Below are positions 1 through 8,634 of a stretch of 40,734 nucleotides of DNA, piece by piece. The DNA comes from Oscillospiraceae bacterium (GTDB lineage Bacteria; Bacillota; Clostridia; Oscillospirales; CAG-272): positions 1 through 40,734 of the forward strand of contig SVRM01000029.1 in NCBI GenBank assembly GCA_015064785.1, written 5' to 3'. Made by a program: the position numbers and the translations under genes. Below the pieces are notes generated by a model that worked only from the letters and a program-made list of their open reading frames with translations, did not search any database and was not told the DNA's origin. How positions within the stretch are numbered: position 1 is the first letter of the stretch; every line of letters begins with the position of its first letter.

Positions 1-15
1 TACACTCCCTCCGAA

Positions 16-309
16 TTACATCATGCCGTCGAAGAATTCGATGGTCTTGGAATCAGCCTTCAGGGTAACGATTGCCTTCTTCCAAGCCTTGGTATAACCG
101 CGGTTATAACCCATTCTCTTCGGCTTCTTCTTCATGTTAATGGTGTTGACACATTCAACCGCAACTCCGAACATCTCAGCGACTGCCTTTGCGATCTCGG
201 GCTTGGTTGCATCCTTTGCAACTTCGAAGACGTACTTCTTAGCTTCGATCATCATCATGGAGTTTTCGGTGATGATGGGTCTTACGATAATGTCCTGAAC
301 AGCTTTCAT
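16..309 (-). CDS. rplW: 50S ribosomal protein L23
   Basis: L23 (uL23) binds 23S rRNA at the exit of the peptide tunnel, where trigger factor and SRP dock. The 97-residue product has the normal bacterial length. It shows the family start (DIIVRPIITENS, residues 6-17) and the basic central loop with KKKPKRMGYNRGYTKAWKK (about residues 60-78). The ATG overlaps the rplD stop in a TAATG junction and is preceded by GGAGGT, so translation is probably coupled to rplD. It is the fourth gene of the S10 operon, and the operon must continue beyond position 1 (normally rplB). Identification is by family sequence and gene order, both seen directly. Confidence 0.98.
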   Translation of the reverse strand: MKAVQDIIVRPIITENSMMMIEAKKYVFEVAKDATKPEIAKAVAEMFGVAVECVNTINMKKKPKRMGYNRGYTKAWKKAIVTLKADSKTIEFFDGMM

Positions 310-932
310 TATGCGTATACCTCCTGCATCTTTTCTGCAGCACCCTTTGCTACGACGAAGAGATTGCAGTTAAGAATGTCGTAAACATTCAGGGTGTTGA
401 CGTAAGCAATCTTAACGCCTGCGATGTTGGACAAGCTCTTGTATACGCAATCGTTCTTCTCTTCGAGAACGACGAGTGCCTTCTTCTGGAAGCCTACAGC
501 CTTCAGCATGTCGGCCATAACCTTCGTCTTATATTCGGTAGCGGTGATCGCATCGATAACGACCATTTCGCCGCCTGCAACCTTGGAAGACAGAGCGGAC
601 TGCATTGCTGCTCTCTTGGTCTTCTTGTTGAGGTCAACGCGGTAGGTTCTCGGCTTCGGACCGAGTGCGATACCACCGTGGATCCACTGGGGAGCACGGG
701 TGGAACCCTGTCTTGCTCTGCCGGTACCCTTCTGCTTCCACGGCTTGATACCGCCGCCGGAAACTTCTGCTCTTGTCAGGGTGGACTGAGTACCCTGTCT
801 CTGGTTCAGAAGGAATGCTCTGACTGCTGCGTGAAGAACTGCGCTGTTGATTTCTACGCCGAACACAGCGTCATTCAGTTCCATGGAACCGACTTCTGCG
901 CCGGCCATGTTGAGAACTTTAATATTAGCCAT
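309..932 (-). CDS. rplD: 50S ribosomal protein L4
   Basis: L4 (uL4) lines the peptide exit tunnel. In Escherichia coli it also represses the S10 operon by acting on its leader. The product is 207 residues, normal for the family, and contains the internal loop signature with RAEVSGGGIKPWKQKGTGRARQ-type sequence (about residues 54-75) followed by GSTRAPQWIHGG. A clear AAGGAGG lies 10 bases before the ATG. It sits between rplC (20 nt upstream) and rplW (1-nt overlap), the canonical order. Whether L4 also controls this operon is unknown; the long leader upstream of rpsJ leaves room for it. Confidence 0.98.
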   Translation of the reverse strand: MANIKVLNMAGAEVGSMELNDAVFGVEINSAVLHAAVRAFLLNQRQGTQSTLTRAEVSGGGIKPWKQKGTGRARQGSTRAPQWIHGGIALGPKPRTYRVDLNKKTKRAAMQSALSSKVAGGEMVVIDAITATEYKTKVMADMLKAVGFQKKALVVLEEKNDCVYKSLSNIAGVKIAYVNTLNVYDILNCNLFVVAKGAAEKMQEVYA

Positions 933-952
933 TTTCTATATCCTCCTTCCGA

Positions 953-1585
953 TTATGCTTTGACGGTATTGCGAACGAAAACGATACCATTCTTCGCGCC
1001 AGGGATTGCACCCTTGACTGCGATGAGGTTGTTTTCTGCGTCTACGCGGACGACATCGAGGTTCAGGACAGTAACCTGTTCGTGACCCCAGTGACCCGGC
1101 ATGTGCTTATTCTTGAAGATTCTGGACGGAGTGGAGTTCATACCGACAGAACCGATGTGACGATGAACGGGACCGCCGCCGTGCGTCATTCTCATGATGT
1201 GCTGACCCCATCTCTTAACGACACCGCAGTAACCGTGGCCCTTGGAGACGCCAGTTACATCAACTCTTTCGCCTGCTTCAAATACAGCAGCACCGATAAC
1301 GTCGCCGACGTTCATTGCGCCGCAGTCATCAAGGCGGAATTCCTTGAGGTGCTTCTTGTAGGGGACATTAGCCTTTGCGAAGTGACCCATGTCAGCCTTC
1401 GTCATGTGCTTTGCCTTTGCGTCCTCAAAACCGAGCTGGACTGCGTCGTAGCCGTCATTTTCAACGGTCTTCTTCTGAACAACAACACAGGGACCTGCTT
1501 CAATGAGGGTTACCGGGATGACGTTGCCGTTTTCATCGAAAATCTGCGTCATACCGAGCTTCTTACCGATAATTGCTTTTTTCAT
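953..1585 (-). CDS. rplC: 50S ribosomal protein L3
   Basis: L3 (uL3) is an early assembly protein near the peptidyl transferase centre. The 210-residue product has the usual length. It begins with [15 protein letters not shown] and carries the family signature region around residues 130-160 ([18 protein letters not shown], then [17 protein letters not shown]). The start ATG follows CAGGAGG at good spacing. It is the second gene of the S10 operon, 84 nt downstream of rpsJ and 20 nt upstream of rplD. Confidence 0.98.
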   Translation of the reverse strand: MKKAIIGKKLGMTQIFDENGNVIPVTLIEAGPCVVVQKKTVENDGYDAVQLGFEDAKAKHMTKADMGHFAKANVPYKKHLKEFRLDDCGAMNVGDVIGAAVFEAGERVDVTGVSKGHGYCGVVKRWGQHIMRMTHGGGPVHRHIGSVGMNSTPSRIFKNKHMPGHWGHEQVTVLNLDVVRVDAENNLIAVKGAIPGAKNGIVFVRNTVKA

Positions 1586-1669
1586 TTTTGTTTCCTCCTG
1601 TTGCGTTATTGGTTGACACTTTTGGGTGTGCCAACATGACCAACGTGTTTCTCCGCTAAGCCGATCGGA

Positions 1670-1981
1670 TTACAGCTTAACTTCGATTTCAACTCCTGCG
1701 GGGAGCTCGAGCGTCGTGATTGCTTCAATCGCCTTCTTGGACGGCTTGATAACATCAATCAGTCTCTTGTGGGTTCTCAGTTCAAACTGTTCGCGGGAGT
1801 CCTTGTACTTATGGACTGCACGAAGAATGGTGACGATTTCGCGTTCCGTGGGGAGCGGAATCGGTCCGGAAACGGATGCGCCGTTTCTCTTTGCACATTC
1901 AACGATCTTTTCTGCTGCCTGATCGACCAGGGTGTGATCGTAGGACTTCAGTCTGATTCTGATCTTTTCGCTTGCTGCCAC
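1670..1981 (-). CDS. rpsJ: 30S ribosomal protein S10
   Basis: S10 (uS10) is a head protein of the small subunit and, as NusE, a transcription antitermination partner of NusB. I place the start at a GTG at 1981 because AAGGAGG lies 9 bases upstream of it and it gives 103 residues, the family length. The reading frame stays open for 25 more codons upstream, but those codons do not resemble S10. Family features are [14 protein letters not shown] near the N terminus, SGPIPLPTE in the middle and [19 protein letters not shown] near the C terminus. It is the first gene of the S10 operon, behind its own strong promoter and a leader of about 395 nt. Confidence 0.97.
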   Translation of the reverse strand: MAASEKIRIRLKSYDHTLVDQAAEKIVECAKRNGASVSGPIPLPTEREIVTILRAVHKYKDSREQFELRTHKRLIDVIKPSKKAIEAITTLELPAGVEIEVKL

Positions 1982-2376
1982 TTTGGTTTGCCTCCTTTTA
2001 AAATGATTGGTTCTAAAACGACGGCACCGCTGTGTGTACGCTGCTTGCCTGCGCATTGCTCACACGGCGTTTGATTTTTACTGAACACGATTCCGGGTGT
2101 TTCTCACCCTTCTTCAAAAAACGGAACTTTTTGGTGTTTCGGCTCGCATGTAAGCCGTTTACACGAAAAGGTTCCGGGTTCAACCGCCATTTCGTTCTTA
2201 TCACCGAGCCGGGTGTTTCGCCGTCGGTAATAAAAAAATCCAATCGGAGGTCTGTTCTTTGTTCAGCTGTTGCTGTCGCCCGGTTAAATATCGGACATAC
2301 TCTGCGGAAATTCCCTGATTCGGTCTCCGTTGCCGGAAGCCTCTCAGCCACCTCCCGCTTCATCGCACATCAAGCA
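1982..2376 (-). promoter_or_regulatory. Long 5' leader of the S10 operon
   Basis: About 395 nt lie between the likely transcription start (near 2376) and the rpsJ GTG. No convincing gene is present. An open frame of 116 codons on the minus strand has no family resemblance, runs into the rpsJ frame region and lacks a good ribosome-binding site. The transcript contains the octamer GAAACACC three times (plus-strand positions 2096-2103, 2133-2140, 2212-2219). Two of these copies sit in an 11-nt repeat, 2093-2103 and 2209-2219. Small hairpins can form, for example 2095-2099 with 2105-2109 and 2203-2207 with 2224-2228. Leaders of this operon are autoregulatory in other bacteria; that this one is so is inference. 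Confidence 0.5.
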
Positions 2377-2382
2377 GTATAT

Positions 2383-2411
2383 ATTATACACCATTTCTTT
2401 CATTTTTGCAA
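2383..2411 (-). promoter_or_regulatory. S10 operon promoter
   Basis: Reading the minus strand, TTGCAA (2406-2411) and TATAAT (2383-2388) are separated by exactly 17 bases. This is a near-consensus vegetative promoter firing toward rpsJ. It implies that the S10 operon is not dependent on read-through from tuf, which ends 38 kb upstream. Confidence 0.8.
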
Positions 2412-2577
2412 GTACTTTTCAAAAAAATATTGAAATTTTTCCGTTTTTATGATGACAAATATATTCCTCTGTTCTTGTTTATTTTTGTGCGTTTTGCCGA
2501 ATCCGTTTTCGCCGCAGTACAACACCGCGCCGCTGCAAAAAAATTTCGCAATTTCCGGAGAAATTTCACCGACGCTC

Positions 2578-2606
2578 TGTACATTTCCCAAAAGATATGA
2601 TATAAT
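2578..2606 (+). promoter_or_regulatory. Promoter of the TSCPD/phospho-sugar mutase operon
   Basis: TGTACA (2578-2583), a 17-base spacer, then TATAAT (2601-2606) with a TGA extended -10 element directly in front. It drives the plus-strand genes starting at 2651, and its start point would be near 2613. It is divergent from the S10 promoter about 170 bp away. Confidence 0.7.
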
Positions 2607-2650
2607 ATTGATGTATGCATCTATATAATAAAAGGAAAGGATTACCGACC

Positions 2651-2908
2651 ATGGAAAAAATCATCGAATATACCACCCGCGGCACCTGCGCACGCGCCAT
2701 CCGCATCACACTTGACGGAAACGTCATCCGCGAAGTTAAGTTCGCCGGCGGCTGCTCCGGAAACACACAGGGCGTCGCAGCACTTGTCGTTGGCATGACC
2801 GCCGAAGAAGCCATCCGCCGTCTGTCCGGCATCAAGTGCGGTCCCAAGTCCACCTCCTGCCCCGATCAACTCTCCATCGCCCTCAAGCAGGCACTGGAAA
2901 CCGCGTAA
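2651..2908 (+). CDS. TSCPD domain protein (TIGR03905 type)
   Basis: A small 85-residue protein matching the TIGR03905/TSCPD family. The family is named for the Thr-Ser-Cys-Pro-Asp motif, seen here at residues 68-72. Cys13, Cys35, Cys63 and Cys70 are in the family positions (GTC, GGCSGN, KCGPKSTSC) and could bind a metal; in larger proteins this domain sits at the C terminus of some ribonucleotide reductases. The function of the stand-alone form is not established. I chose the ATG at 2651 because the family begins with a short strand before GTC; an in-frame ATG at 2615 would add 12 unrelated residues and overlap the transcription start. First gene of an operon with the mutase 49 nt downstream. 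Confidence 0.85.
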   Translation: MEKIIEYTTRGTCARAIRITLDGNVIREVKFAGGCSGNTQGVAALVVGMTAEEAIRRLSGIKCGPKSTSCPDQLSIALKQALETA

Positions 2909-2957
2909 CCCCCGTACCATCTTTCACAAAAATTTTTAACGAAAGGATTTTTCCGTT

Positions 2958-4700
2958 ATGTCTGAGATGAATTATATGGCAGCGTATGAACGCTGGCTCT
3001 CTGAACCCGCAGTCGATCCCGAAACCAAAGCAGAGCTTTCCGCCATTGCCGGCAATGATGACGAAATCAAGCAGCGCTTCATTTCCTACCTGTCCTTCGG
3101 TACTGCAGGTCTGCGCGGCACCATGAATGCAGGTACCAACGCAATGAACATTTACACCGTTGCTCACGCAACACAGGGTATGGCAACCCTGATCTGCGGC
3201 AAGGGTGAGAACGCCATGAAACGCGGTGTCGTAATCGCACACGACTGCCGTTTACAGGCACGGACCTTTGCAGAGGTTTCCGCAGAAGTCCTCTGTGCCA
3301 ACGGCATCAAGGTTTACCTCTTTGACGCGCTCCGTCCCACACCGGTTCTCTCTTACGCCATCGGTGCGCTTGGCTGCATCGCCGGCATCAATATCACCGC
3401 ATCCCACAACCCCAAGGAATACAACGGCTACAAGGCTTACTGGGAAGACGGCGCACAGCTGGCACCCGAGCAGGCTGATGTTGTTTCCGCATCGATCGCT
3501 GCCACCGATATTTTCACCGGTGTCAAGCGTGTACCGCTCACTGAGGCCATCGCCTCCGGTCTTTGCGAAATCGTCGGTGATGCACTCGACCAGACCTACC
3601 TTGCCAAGGTGGAAGCGCAGCTCGTCGATCCCGCAGTGGTCAAGGAAGCCGCTGACGCACTTTCCATCATTTATACACCACTCCACGGTACCGGTCACAA
3701 GCTCGTTCCCGAAATTCTTTCCCGCATCGGCGTGAAGAAGCTGTATACTGTTGATGAACAGATGGTCATTGACGGTAATTTCCCAACCGTGTCCTTCCCG
3801 AACCCCGAATATCCCGAAGTCTTCCAGCTGGGTATTGCAAAGGCGAATGAAGTCGGCTCCGATCTGATCATTGCAACCGACCCCGATGCTGACCGTGTCG
3901 GCGTCATGGCAAAGGGTGAGGACGGTGATTTCCACTGCCTGACCGGCAACCAGATGGGTGTTCTTCTGCTTGATTATATCATCACCTCCCTCAAGCGTCA
4001 GAACAAGCTCCCCCGCGAAGCTTATGCAATCAAGTCCATCGTTTCCACCGAAATGGCGACGAAGGTCTGTGAAGCAAACGGTGTCACCATGTTCCAGACC
4101 TACACCGGCTTCAAGTTCATCGGCGAAAAGATTCTCTCCGAGCAGAAGCGCGGCAACACCGACGGTTATCTGCTCGGCTTTGAAGAAAGCTACGGATACC
4201 TGCGCGGCGATTATGCCAAGGACAAGGATGCTGTCGTCACGACGATGCTCATCGTCGAAATGGCGGCATATTACCGCACCAAGAACATGACGCTCATTGA
4301 TGCGATGGCGGAAATGTACGCAAAGTACGGCTTCTTCTCCGACGGTGTTGCCAATATTTATATGAAGGGACTTGCAGGGCTTGAAAACATGAAGGCGCTG
4401 ATGAAGTCTCTGCGCGAAAATCCGCCCAAGGAAATCGGCGGCTATGACATCATCCGCTTCATCGACTACAAGGCAGGCTATGTCCTTGACAATACCACCG
4501 GTGAAAAGGTCTCCACCGGCATGGAAGCCTCCGACGTACTGTCCTTTGTAACTGCGGCAGGTGATACCATTGTCATCCGTCCTTCCGGCACCGAACCGAA
4601 GATCAAGATTTACTTCCTCGTCTCCGGTGATACCGCAGATGCATCCGCCGCAAAGCTCGATGCGTATAAGAAAGCAGCTCTCGCCTGGATCGAAGAATGA
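2958..4700 (+). CDS. Phospho-sugar mutase (alpha-phosphoglucomutase/phosphomannomutase family)
   Basis: A 580-residue alpha-D-phosphohexomutase, in the size class of Bacillus PgcA-like enzymes. It interconverts hexose 1- and 6-phosphates in the cytoplasm through a phosphoserine. All four family motifs are visible: FGTAGLRG (47-54), the catalytic serine loop TASHNP (147-152, Ser149), the magnesium loop DPDADR (308-313), the sugar-binding loop GFEESYG (407-413) and the phosphate-binding RPSGTEPK (541-548). The start has GAAAGGA upstream. It probably links glycogen or wall-sugar precursors with glycolysis, a natural fit with the glycosidases in this window. Exact sugar preference (glucose, mannose or pentose) cannot be read from sequence. 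Confidence 0.93.
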   Translation: MSEMNYMAAYERWLSEPAVDPETKAELSAIAGNDDEIKQRFISYLSFGTAGLRGTMNAGTNAMNIYTVAHATQGMATLICGKGENAMKRGVVIAHDCRLQARTFAEVSAEVLCANGIKVYLFDALRPTPVLSYAIGALGCIAGINITASHNPKEYNGYKAYWEDGAQLAPEQADVVSASIAATDIFTGVKRVPLTEAIASGLCEIVGDALDQTYLAKVEAQLVDPAVVKEAADALSIIYTPLHGTGHKLVPEILSRIGVKKLYTVDEQMVIDGNFPTVSFPNPEYPEVFQLGIAKANEVGSDLIIATDPDADRVGVMAKGEDGDFHCLTGNQMGVLLLDYIITSLKRQNKLPREAYAIKSIVSTEMATKVCEANGVTMFQTYTGFKFIGEKILSEQKRGNTDGYLLGFEESYGYLRGDYAKDKDAVVTTMLIVEMAAYYRTKNMTLIDAMAEMYAKYGFFSDGVANIYMKGLAGLENMKALMKSLRENPPKEIGGYDIIRFIDYKAGYVLDNTTGEKVSTGMEASDVLSFVTAAGDTIVIRPSGTEPKIKIYFLVSGDTADASAAKLDAYKKAALAWIEE

Positions 4701-4719
4701 GGATCGACCACAAACCATC

Positions 4720-5607
4720 ATGAAAACCCTGACAAGAAAACAAATTCTCGGGTATACCGCTTTTTCCGCCGCGGCCGGACTGCTCCTTGCCATCGTCCGC
4801 GCCGTCGTCTCCATGGTATATCTCGAACCCGGCGTTGAAATGTATGCACACGGAACGCCGCTTCCCGCGATTATGCACGGCATAATCCTGCTCTGCGGCA
4901 TCGCCGTCTGCACCTCCGCCTTTCGTCCTCTGTGCAGCAATTCCGCCGCAAAGGAGCTCTCCCCGGCATCGCAGTTTACGCTGTTCGCTTCCATGTTCTG
5001 CGGATTTCTGCTGCTGGCATACGATCTCTATCTGATTTACGATGTTGCATCTGCCGGCTGGGATGCCATCGGTCCGCTGATCGGCAGACCGCCGAGTGGT
5101 ACTGTCACCATGGCAAGTGCCGTGTTCACGCTTTGCCTGATGATTTTTGCCGTTCCAGCCGCAATCTACTTTCTCAAGGCGGCACAGGGCGTCATCAAGC
5201 CATCACATCCTTTTTTTGCAACCATGACCGTTGTGTGGTTCGTCCTGTTCGCACTACACGCCTATTTTGATGCTGCCATTGCGTTCAACAGCCCAACCAA
5301 GGTTCTGCGGATTCTCACGGTGCTGACATTCGCCATCTATGCCATCCACGAAACGCGCCGTACATTGGACATCCCCATGCCGCGTATTTATTTCCCATCT
5401 GCCTTTCTTGCAATTTTCCTCGGACTGACCCACGCCCTCTCCGATGCTGTCCTGCTCGGCTCCGGCAAGATCATCCTTCAGGAAGGCTACCTCGGCATCG
5501 CGGTAGAGCTTGCCTACGTGCTTTACATCCTCTCGCGCGTGCTGTACCTCGGCACAACCAAGCCCACAGCTGCTGTTTGCGAGGCGCAGTCCGCACCGCA
5601 GCAGTAA
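4720..5607 (+). CDS. Polytopic membrane protein, unknown function
   Basis: The 295-residue product has about seven to eight hydrophobic segments (for example near residues 12-32, 45-65, 88-110, 128-150, 165-185, 190-208, 222-240 and 258-280) and short polar loops. I place the start at 4720 (MKTLTRKQ), 19 nt after the mutase stop; the frame is open further upstream only inside the mutase gene. The ribosome-binding site is weak (GAGG about 15 nt upstream), so translation may depend on the upstream gene. I do not recognise the family. It is followed after 24 nt by a small one-helix membrane protein and then a terminator. Confidence 0.75.
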   Translation: MKTLTRKQILGYTAFSAAAGLLLAIVRAVVSMVYLEPGVEMYAHGTPLPAIMHGIILLCGIAVCTSAFRPLCSNSAAKELSPASQFTLFASMFCGFLLLAYDLYLIYDVASAGWDAIGPLIGRPPSGTVTMASAVFTLCLMIFAVPAAIYFLKAAQGVIKPSHPFFATMTVVWFVLFALHAYFDAAIAFNSPTKVLRILTVLTFAIYAIHETRRTLDIPMPRIYFPSAFLAIFLGLTHALSDAVLLGSGKIILQEGYLGIAVELAYVLYILSRVLYLGTTKPTAAVCEAQSAPQQ

Positions 5608-5631
5608 CGGTATTTTGAGGAGAAACAACCT

Positions 5632-5802
5632 ATGACCAAACAGAAAAAACATTTTCTTTGGCTCCTTGTCGTCCTCGTTCTCCTTTTACTGCTGATCCTG
5701 ATCTTCCGAGATCAGATTGCAGCGGCAATCTGGGACATCTTTCGACCCATAGGCCCCGGTCCGGATGCATTGCCGCCGGATCCCATCAACCAGATTCCCT
5801 GA
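5632..5802 (+). CDS. Small single-pass membrane protein (56 aa)
   Basis: A short gene with a very good ribosome-binding site (TTGAGGAG, 9 nt before the ATG). The 56 residues are a basic start (MTKQKKHF), one long leucine/valine-rich helix (about residues 9-24), a short cytosolic or external segment, and a proline-rich tail (GPGPDALPPDP). No homologous family is recognised. It lies 24 nt after the polytopic membrane protein and directly before a terminator, so it is the last gene of that operon. Confidence 0.6.
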   Translation: MTKQKKHFLWLLVVLVLLLLLILIFRDQIAAAIWDIFRPIGPGPDALPPDPINQIP

Positions 5803-5815
5803 ATCATACATAAGT

Positions 5816-5857
5816 AAAAGGCATGTTCTGTCACGCAGCGGCAGCTCATGCCTTTTT
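5816..5857 (+). terminator. Rho-independent terminator
   Basis: AAAAGGCATG (5816-5825) pairs with CATGCCTTTT (5847-5856), followed by more T residues. It closes the operon of 2651-5802. Confidence 0.8.
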
Positions 5858-5954
5858 CAATTTTTCTGATAATTTTCATTTTTCACGAAACCAAATCCGA
5901 TTTTTTGCGTCTATATAGGTAAAGGAAAATTTTCCCGCAGAAAGGAGTGCTTCC

Positions 5955-6647
5955 ATGACACGTCGTATACTGACATCCGCCCTTTGTCTTTTGCTGCTTA
6001 CATCCTGTGCAAAATCGGAAGACCCGGTCACGTTGTCCCAGACTGCCCAATGGCAGGAAGGCAATGCCTCCATTGTCCTTTCCCTGCCCGAAGACTGGGG
6101 CTGGGGCATGATTGAGGAAAATGCAGACGAACTGCCCGACGGTGGTATCCGCTTTTTCCCGGAGGATGACCCGGAGGCAGATACGGTCGTCCGCTATACA
6201 AACGGCTTCGGTGTCTGCGGCACAGGACTAAAAACAGAGAAACTCATGCTGTCCGGCGGCAACAAAGTCACCTCTTACGCATGGGATGGCGGAGATCCTT
6301 CCATTTACCGCTTCTCTGATGCACCCGGCGACTATCTCGCTGAGCTGTCGCTGGACGAAGGACAACGAAAACAGTATCTTGACACCGTCATGCAGATATT
6401 AGGTACCGCACAGCTTGGCGGGGACGTCATCCGTGCATCAACCGCTGTCGTACGAACCGGATATACGGAAGACGAGGGAACCCGCATCCTGCCGGAGTAT
6501 AACATGGAACGCGGCGTGTGGGTGATCGATATCCATATCAAAAAGAACACCGGATTCCAGCTCTGGTATACCTATGAGGTGTCCGCCGACGGAAAATCCA
6601 TAGAAAAGACCTATGATATCAACAACGCAAAGGAGACAACAAAATGA
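5955..6647 (+). CDS. Lipoprotein; stand-alone version of the N-terminal domain of the 7349 protein
   Basis: A 230-residue predicted lipoprotein with lipobox LTSC (Cys18) and a strong AAAGGAG site. It has an LPEDW-type motif near residue 50, FGVCGTG near residues 85-91, and a C-terminal part reading RGVWVIDIHI...YEVSADG. The same order is found in residues 45-235 of the larger protein at 7349-8620 (LPDGW, FPGLCGTG, NGSWIVTVRF...YTVDANG), so the two are homologous. Its stop overlaps the start of the next gene (ATGA). That next gene encodes the other half of the 7349 protein. Function unknown; it acts outside the membrane. Confidence 0.8.
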   Translation: MTRRILTSALCLLLLTSCAKSEDPVTLSQTAQWQEGNASIVLSLPEDWGWGMIEENADELPDGGIRFFPEDDPEADTVVRYTNGFGVCGTGLKTEKLMLSGGNKVTSYAWDGGDPSIYRFSDAPGDYLAELSLDEGQRKQYLDTVMQILGTAQLGGDVIRASTAVVRTGYTEDEGTRILPEYNMERGVWVIDIHIKKNTGFQLWYTYEVSADGKSIEKTYDINNAKETTK

Positions 6648-7300
6648 AGTCCTTTTTTACTACTCTGCTTCTGATTGTCATCATCGTACTTGCCCTCGGT
6701 TTTGTGTTCCGGGATACCATCTTGGACGATTTCGGGTTCGGTGCAGTTGCCGAAAAGCCGGTCATTTATCTGTATCCGGAGGAGGAATGTGAAGTTCACG
6801 CCGGACTGGAGCTGAACGGCGAAATGACCGTATCATATCCTGCTTATCCGGCAGACGGCTGGACAGTCACAGCGTCACCCGACGGTACACTGAAGGATGC
6901 CGGCGGACGCACCTACGATTCCCTGTTCTGGGAAGCCGAACTTGATGCGGACTATGATCTGTCCCGCGGCTTCTGTGTGGCAGGTACTGACACTGCGGCA
7001 TTTCTGGAGCAAACCCTTGCCGTACTCGGTCTTTCCGAAACCGAAGCCAATGCCTTCATCGTATACTGGCTGCCGCGAATGCAGGACAACGCCTATAATC
7101 TGATCACGTTCCAGTCAGATGCCTACACCGATGCGGCGGAGCTGAACATCGAGCCTGCGCCCGACACCGTCATCCGCGTATTCATGGTCTGGCAGGCGCT
7201 GGACAAAGCCGTTGATATTGCAGAACCCACACTGCCCGCAGCTCCGGCGCGTGATGGCTTCACTGTCGTGGAATGGGGAGGTGCGGAAATTACGGGGTAA
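6644..7300 (+). CDS. Membrane-anchored YLYP-domain protein, copy 1
   Basis: The 218-residue product has an N-terminal transmembrane anchor (residues 4-22, no lipobox) and one extracellular domain starting at KPVIYLYP (38-45). Motifs shared with the two other copies in this cluster are DGWxVTAxPDGTL, LFWE, GFCVxGxDTAxFL, FIVYWLPRMQDNAYNLI, PDTVIRVFMVW and the C-terminal GFTVVEWGG. The start codon overlaps the stop of the upstream lipoprotein (ATGA), so the pair is translationally coupled. Proteins with this YLYP/VVEWGG pattern occur widely as hypothetical proteins as far as I know; I know of no assigned function. Confidence 0.8.
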   Translation: MKSFFTTLLLIVIIVLALGFVFRDTILDDFGFGAVAEKPVIYLYPEEECEVHAGLELNGEMTVSYPAYPADGWTVTASPDGTLKDAGGRTYDSLFWEAELDADYDLSRGFCVAGTDTAAFLEQTLAVLGLSETEANAFIVYWLPRMQDNAYNLITFQSDAYTDAAELNIEPAPDTVIRVFMVWQALDKAVDIAEPTLPAAPARDGFTVVEWGGAEITG

Positions 7301-7348
7301 TTTCCGGAAGGAATAGGCATGAATGAAACATAAAGAGGTGAAATTTGA

Positions 7349-8620
7349 ATGAAAAAGTTATTATGTATCTTGTTTGCGATGTTTTTTGTGATGTTCCTTG
7401 CAGCCTGCGGAGAATCCAAGCCTGCGCAAACACCGAACCCGAAGCCATCGTATCACGGCGTTCCGTTTACTTCGGAAAAGGACACATCTATGATCTCAAT
7501 GCTGCTTCCCGACGGATGGGAAGTCAGGGAAATCACTGACGGCGACTGCTTCGGTGTGCCGATTCTGCACGGCATGGTATTATATCCGTCCGTCAATCCC
7601 GAAATTGCCGTTACGGTCGCCTGCTGTGAAAACTTTCCCGGTCTTTGCGGTACCGGAAAAACATTTGAAGATCTCAATTTCGGTGAGGATGCCGGACGGG
7701 TGATCAAATCCACCGAAATTCTCGGTGAAATGCGTTCCGTCCTTGTCACGTGGGAGGACAAACCGCCGATGTATTACGCCGAATATTCGATTCCCGAATC
7801 GTCAGCAGCCAAGTGGGAGCCGCTGATTCTGGAAATTCTGTCCACAGCTGCGATGGCAGAGAATGCGCTTCCGCGTAAAGCCGCAGAAGAAGCAGCAATC
7901 AACAAGTGGGGACAGGATTATGATGATGTATATGCCATGTCCTACGATCATTGCAACGGTAGTTGGATTGTCACTGTCCGTTTTACTAATAAGGGTATGG
8001 AAAGTTCTGTACAGTATACCGTCGATGCGAATGGAACGGCTAAACTTCGCTTCAATCCCGATATCTACTACGGCAAACCCGTCATCTATCTCTATCCCGC
8101 GCAGACAACCGACGTTACGGTCAAGCTCCTCGGCGTCAACCTCACCTGCACCTATCCCGCCTACAACGACGGCTGGTCGGTCACGGCAGACCCGGACGGC
8201 ACGCTTGTCAACCGTGCGGACGGTAAAGAATATTCCTATCTGTTCTGGGAAGGTGTCGGACCGCTGGAGACAGACTTCTCCGAGGGCTTCTGTGTCAGAG
8301 GTGAGGATACTGCCGTATTTTTGCAGGAAACGCTCTCCGCCCTGGGACTTTCCCCGCGTGAATACAATGAATTCATCGTCTGGTGGCTGCCGCAGATGCA
8401 GGACAACGCTTACAATCTGATCAACTTCGCATGGGAAGAATACGATACCGCCGCACCGCTGGACATCACCCCCGCACCCGACACGCTCCTGCGTGTGTTC
8501 ATGGTCTGGCAGGCATCGGAGGAATTTATTGAACTGCCCGCACCGACACTTCCCGACGCTCCGCTGAGAGACGGATTTACGGTCGTTGAGTGGGGAGGAA
8601 CAGAACGGAATTCACGGTAA
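7349..8620 (+). CDS. Lipoprotein fusing the 5955-type domain to a YLYP domain, copy 2
   Basis: The 423-residue lipoprotein has lipobox LAAC (Cys20), then an N-terminal domain (about 45-235) homologous to the separate protein at 5955-6647. A C-terminal YLYP domain follows from KPVIYLYP (243-250) to FTVVEWGG near residue 415. AGAGGTG lies 8 nt before the ATG. The same two domains are encoded by two overlapping genes immediately upstream, so this is a fused version next to a split version, evidence that the domains work together at the cell surface. Function unknown. Confidence 0.85.
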   Translation: MKKLLCILFAMFFVMFLAACGESKPAQTPNPKPSYHGVPFTSEKDTSMISMLLPDGWEVREITDGDCFGVPILHGMVLYPSVNPEIAVTVACCENFPGLCGTGKTFEDLNFGEDAGRVIKSTEILGEMRSVLVTWEDKPPMYYAEYSIPESSAAKWEPLILEILSTAAMAENALPRKAAEEAAINKWGQDYDDVYAMSYDHCNGSWIVTVRFTNKGMESSVQYTVDANGTAKLRFNPDIYYGKPVIYLYPAQTTDVTVKLLGVNLTCTYPAYNDGWSVTADPDGTLVNRADGKEYSYLFWEGVGPLETDFSEGFCVRGEDTAVFLQETLSALGLSPREYNEFIVWWLPQMQDNAYNLINFAWEEYDTAAPLDITPAPDTLLRVFMVWQASEEFIELPAPTLPDAPLRDGFTVVEWGGTERNSR

Positions 8621-8634
8621 GAGGAAAAAAGATC

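Noticed and set aside
2013..2363. A 116-codon minus-strand frame in the S10 leader
   Set aside because: No good ribosome-binding site, no family resemblance, sequence rich in repeats and hairpins; better seen as untranslated leader.
3252..4994. A minus-strand open frame of 580 codons opposite the phospho-sugar mutase
   Set aside because: Antisense shadow of a gene with all family motifs; no ribosome-binding site or recognisable domain.
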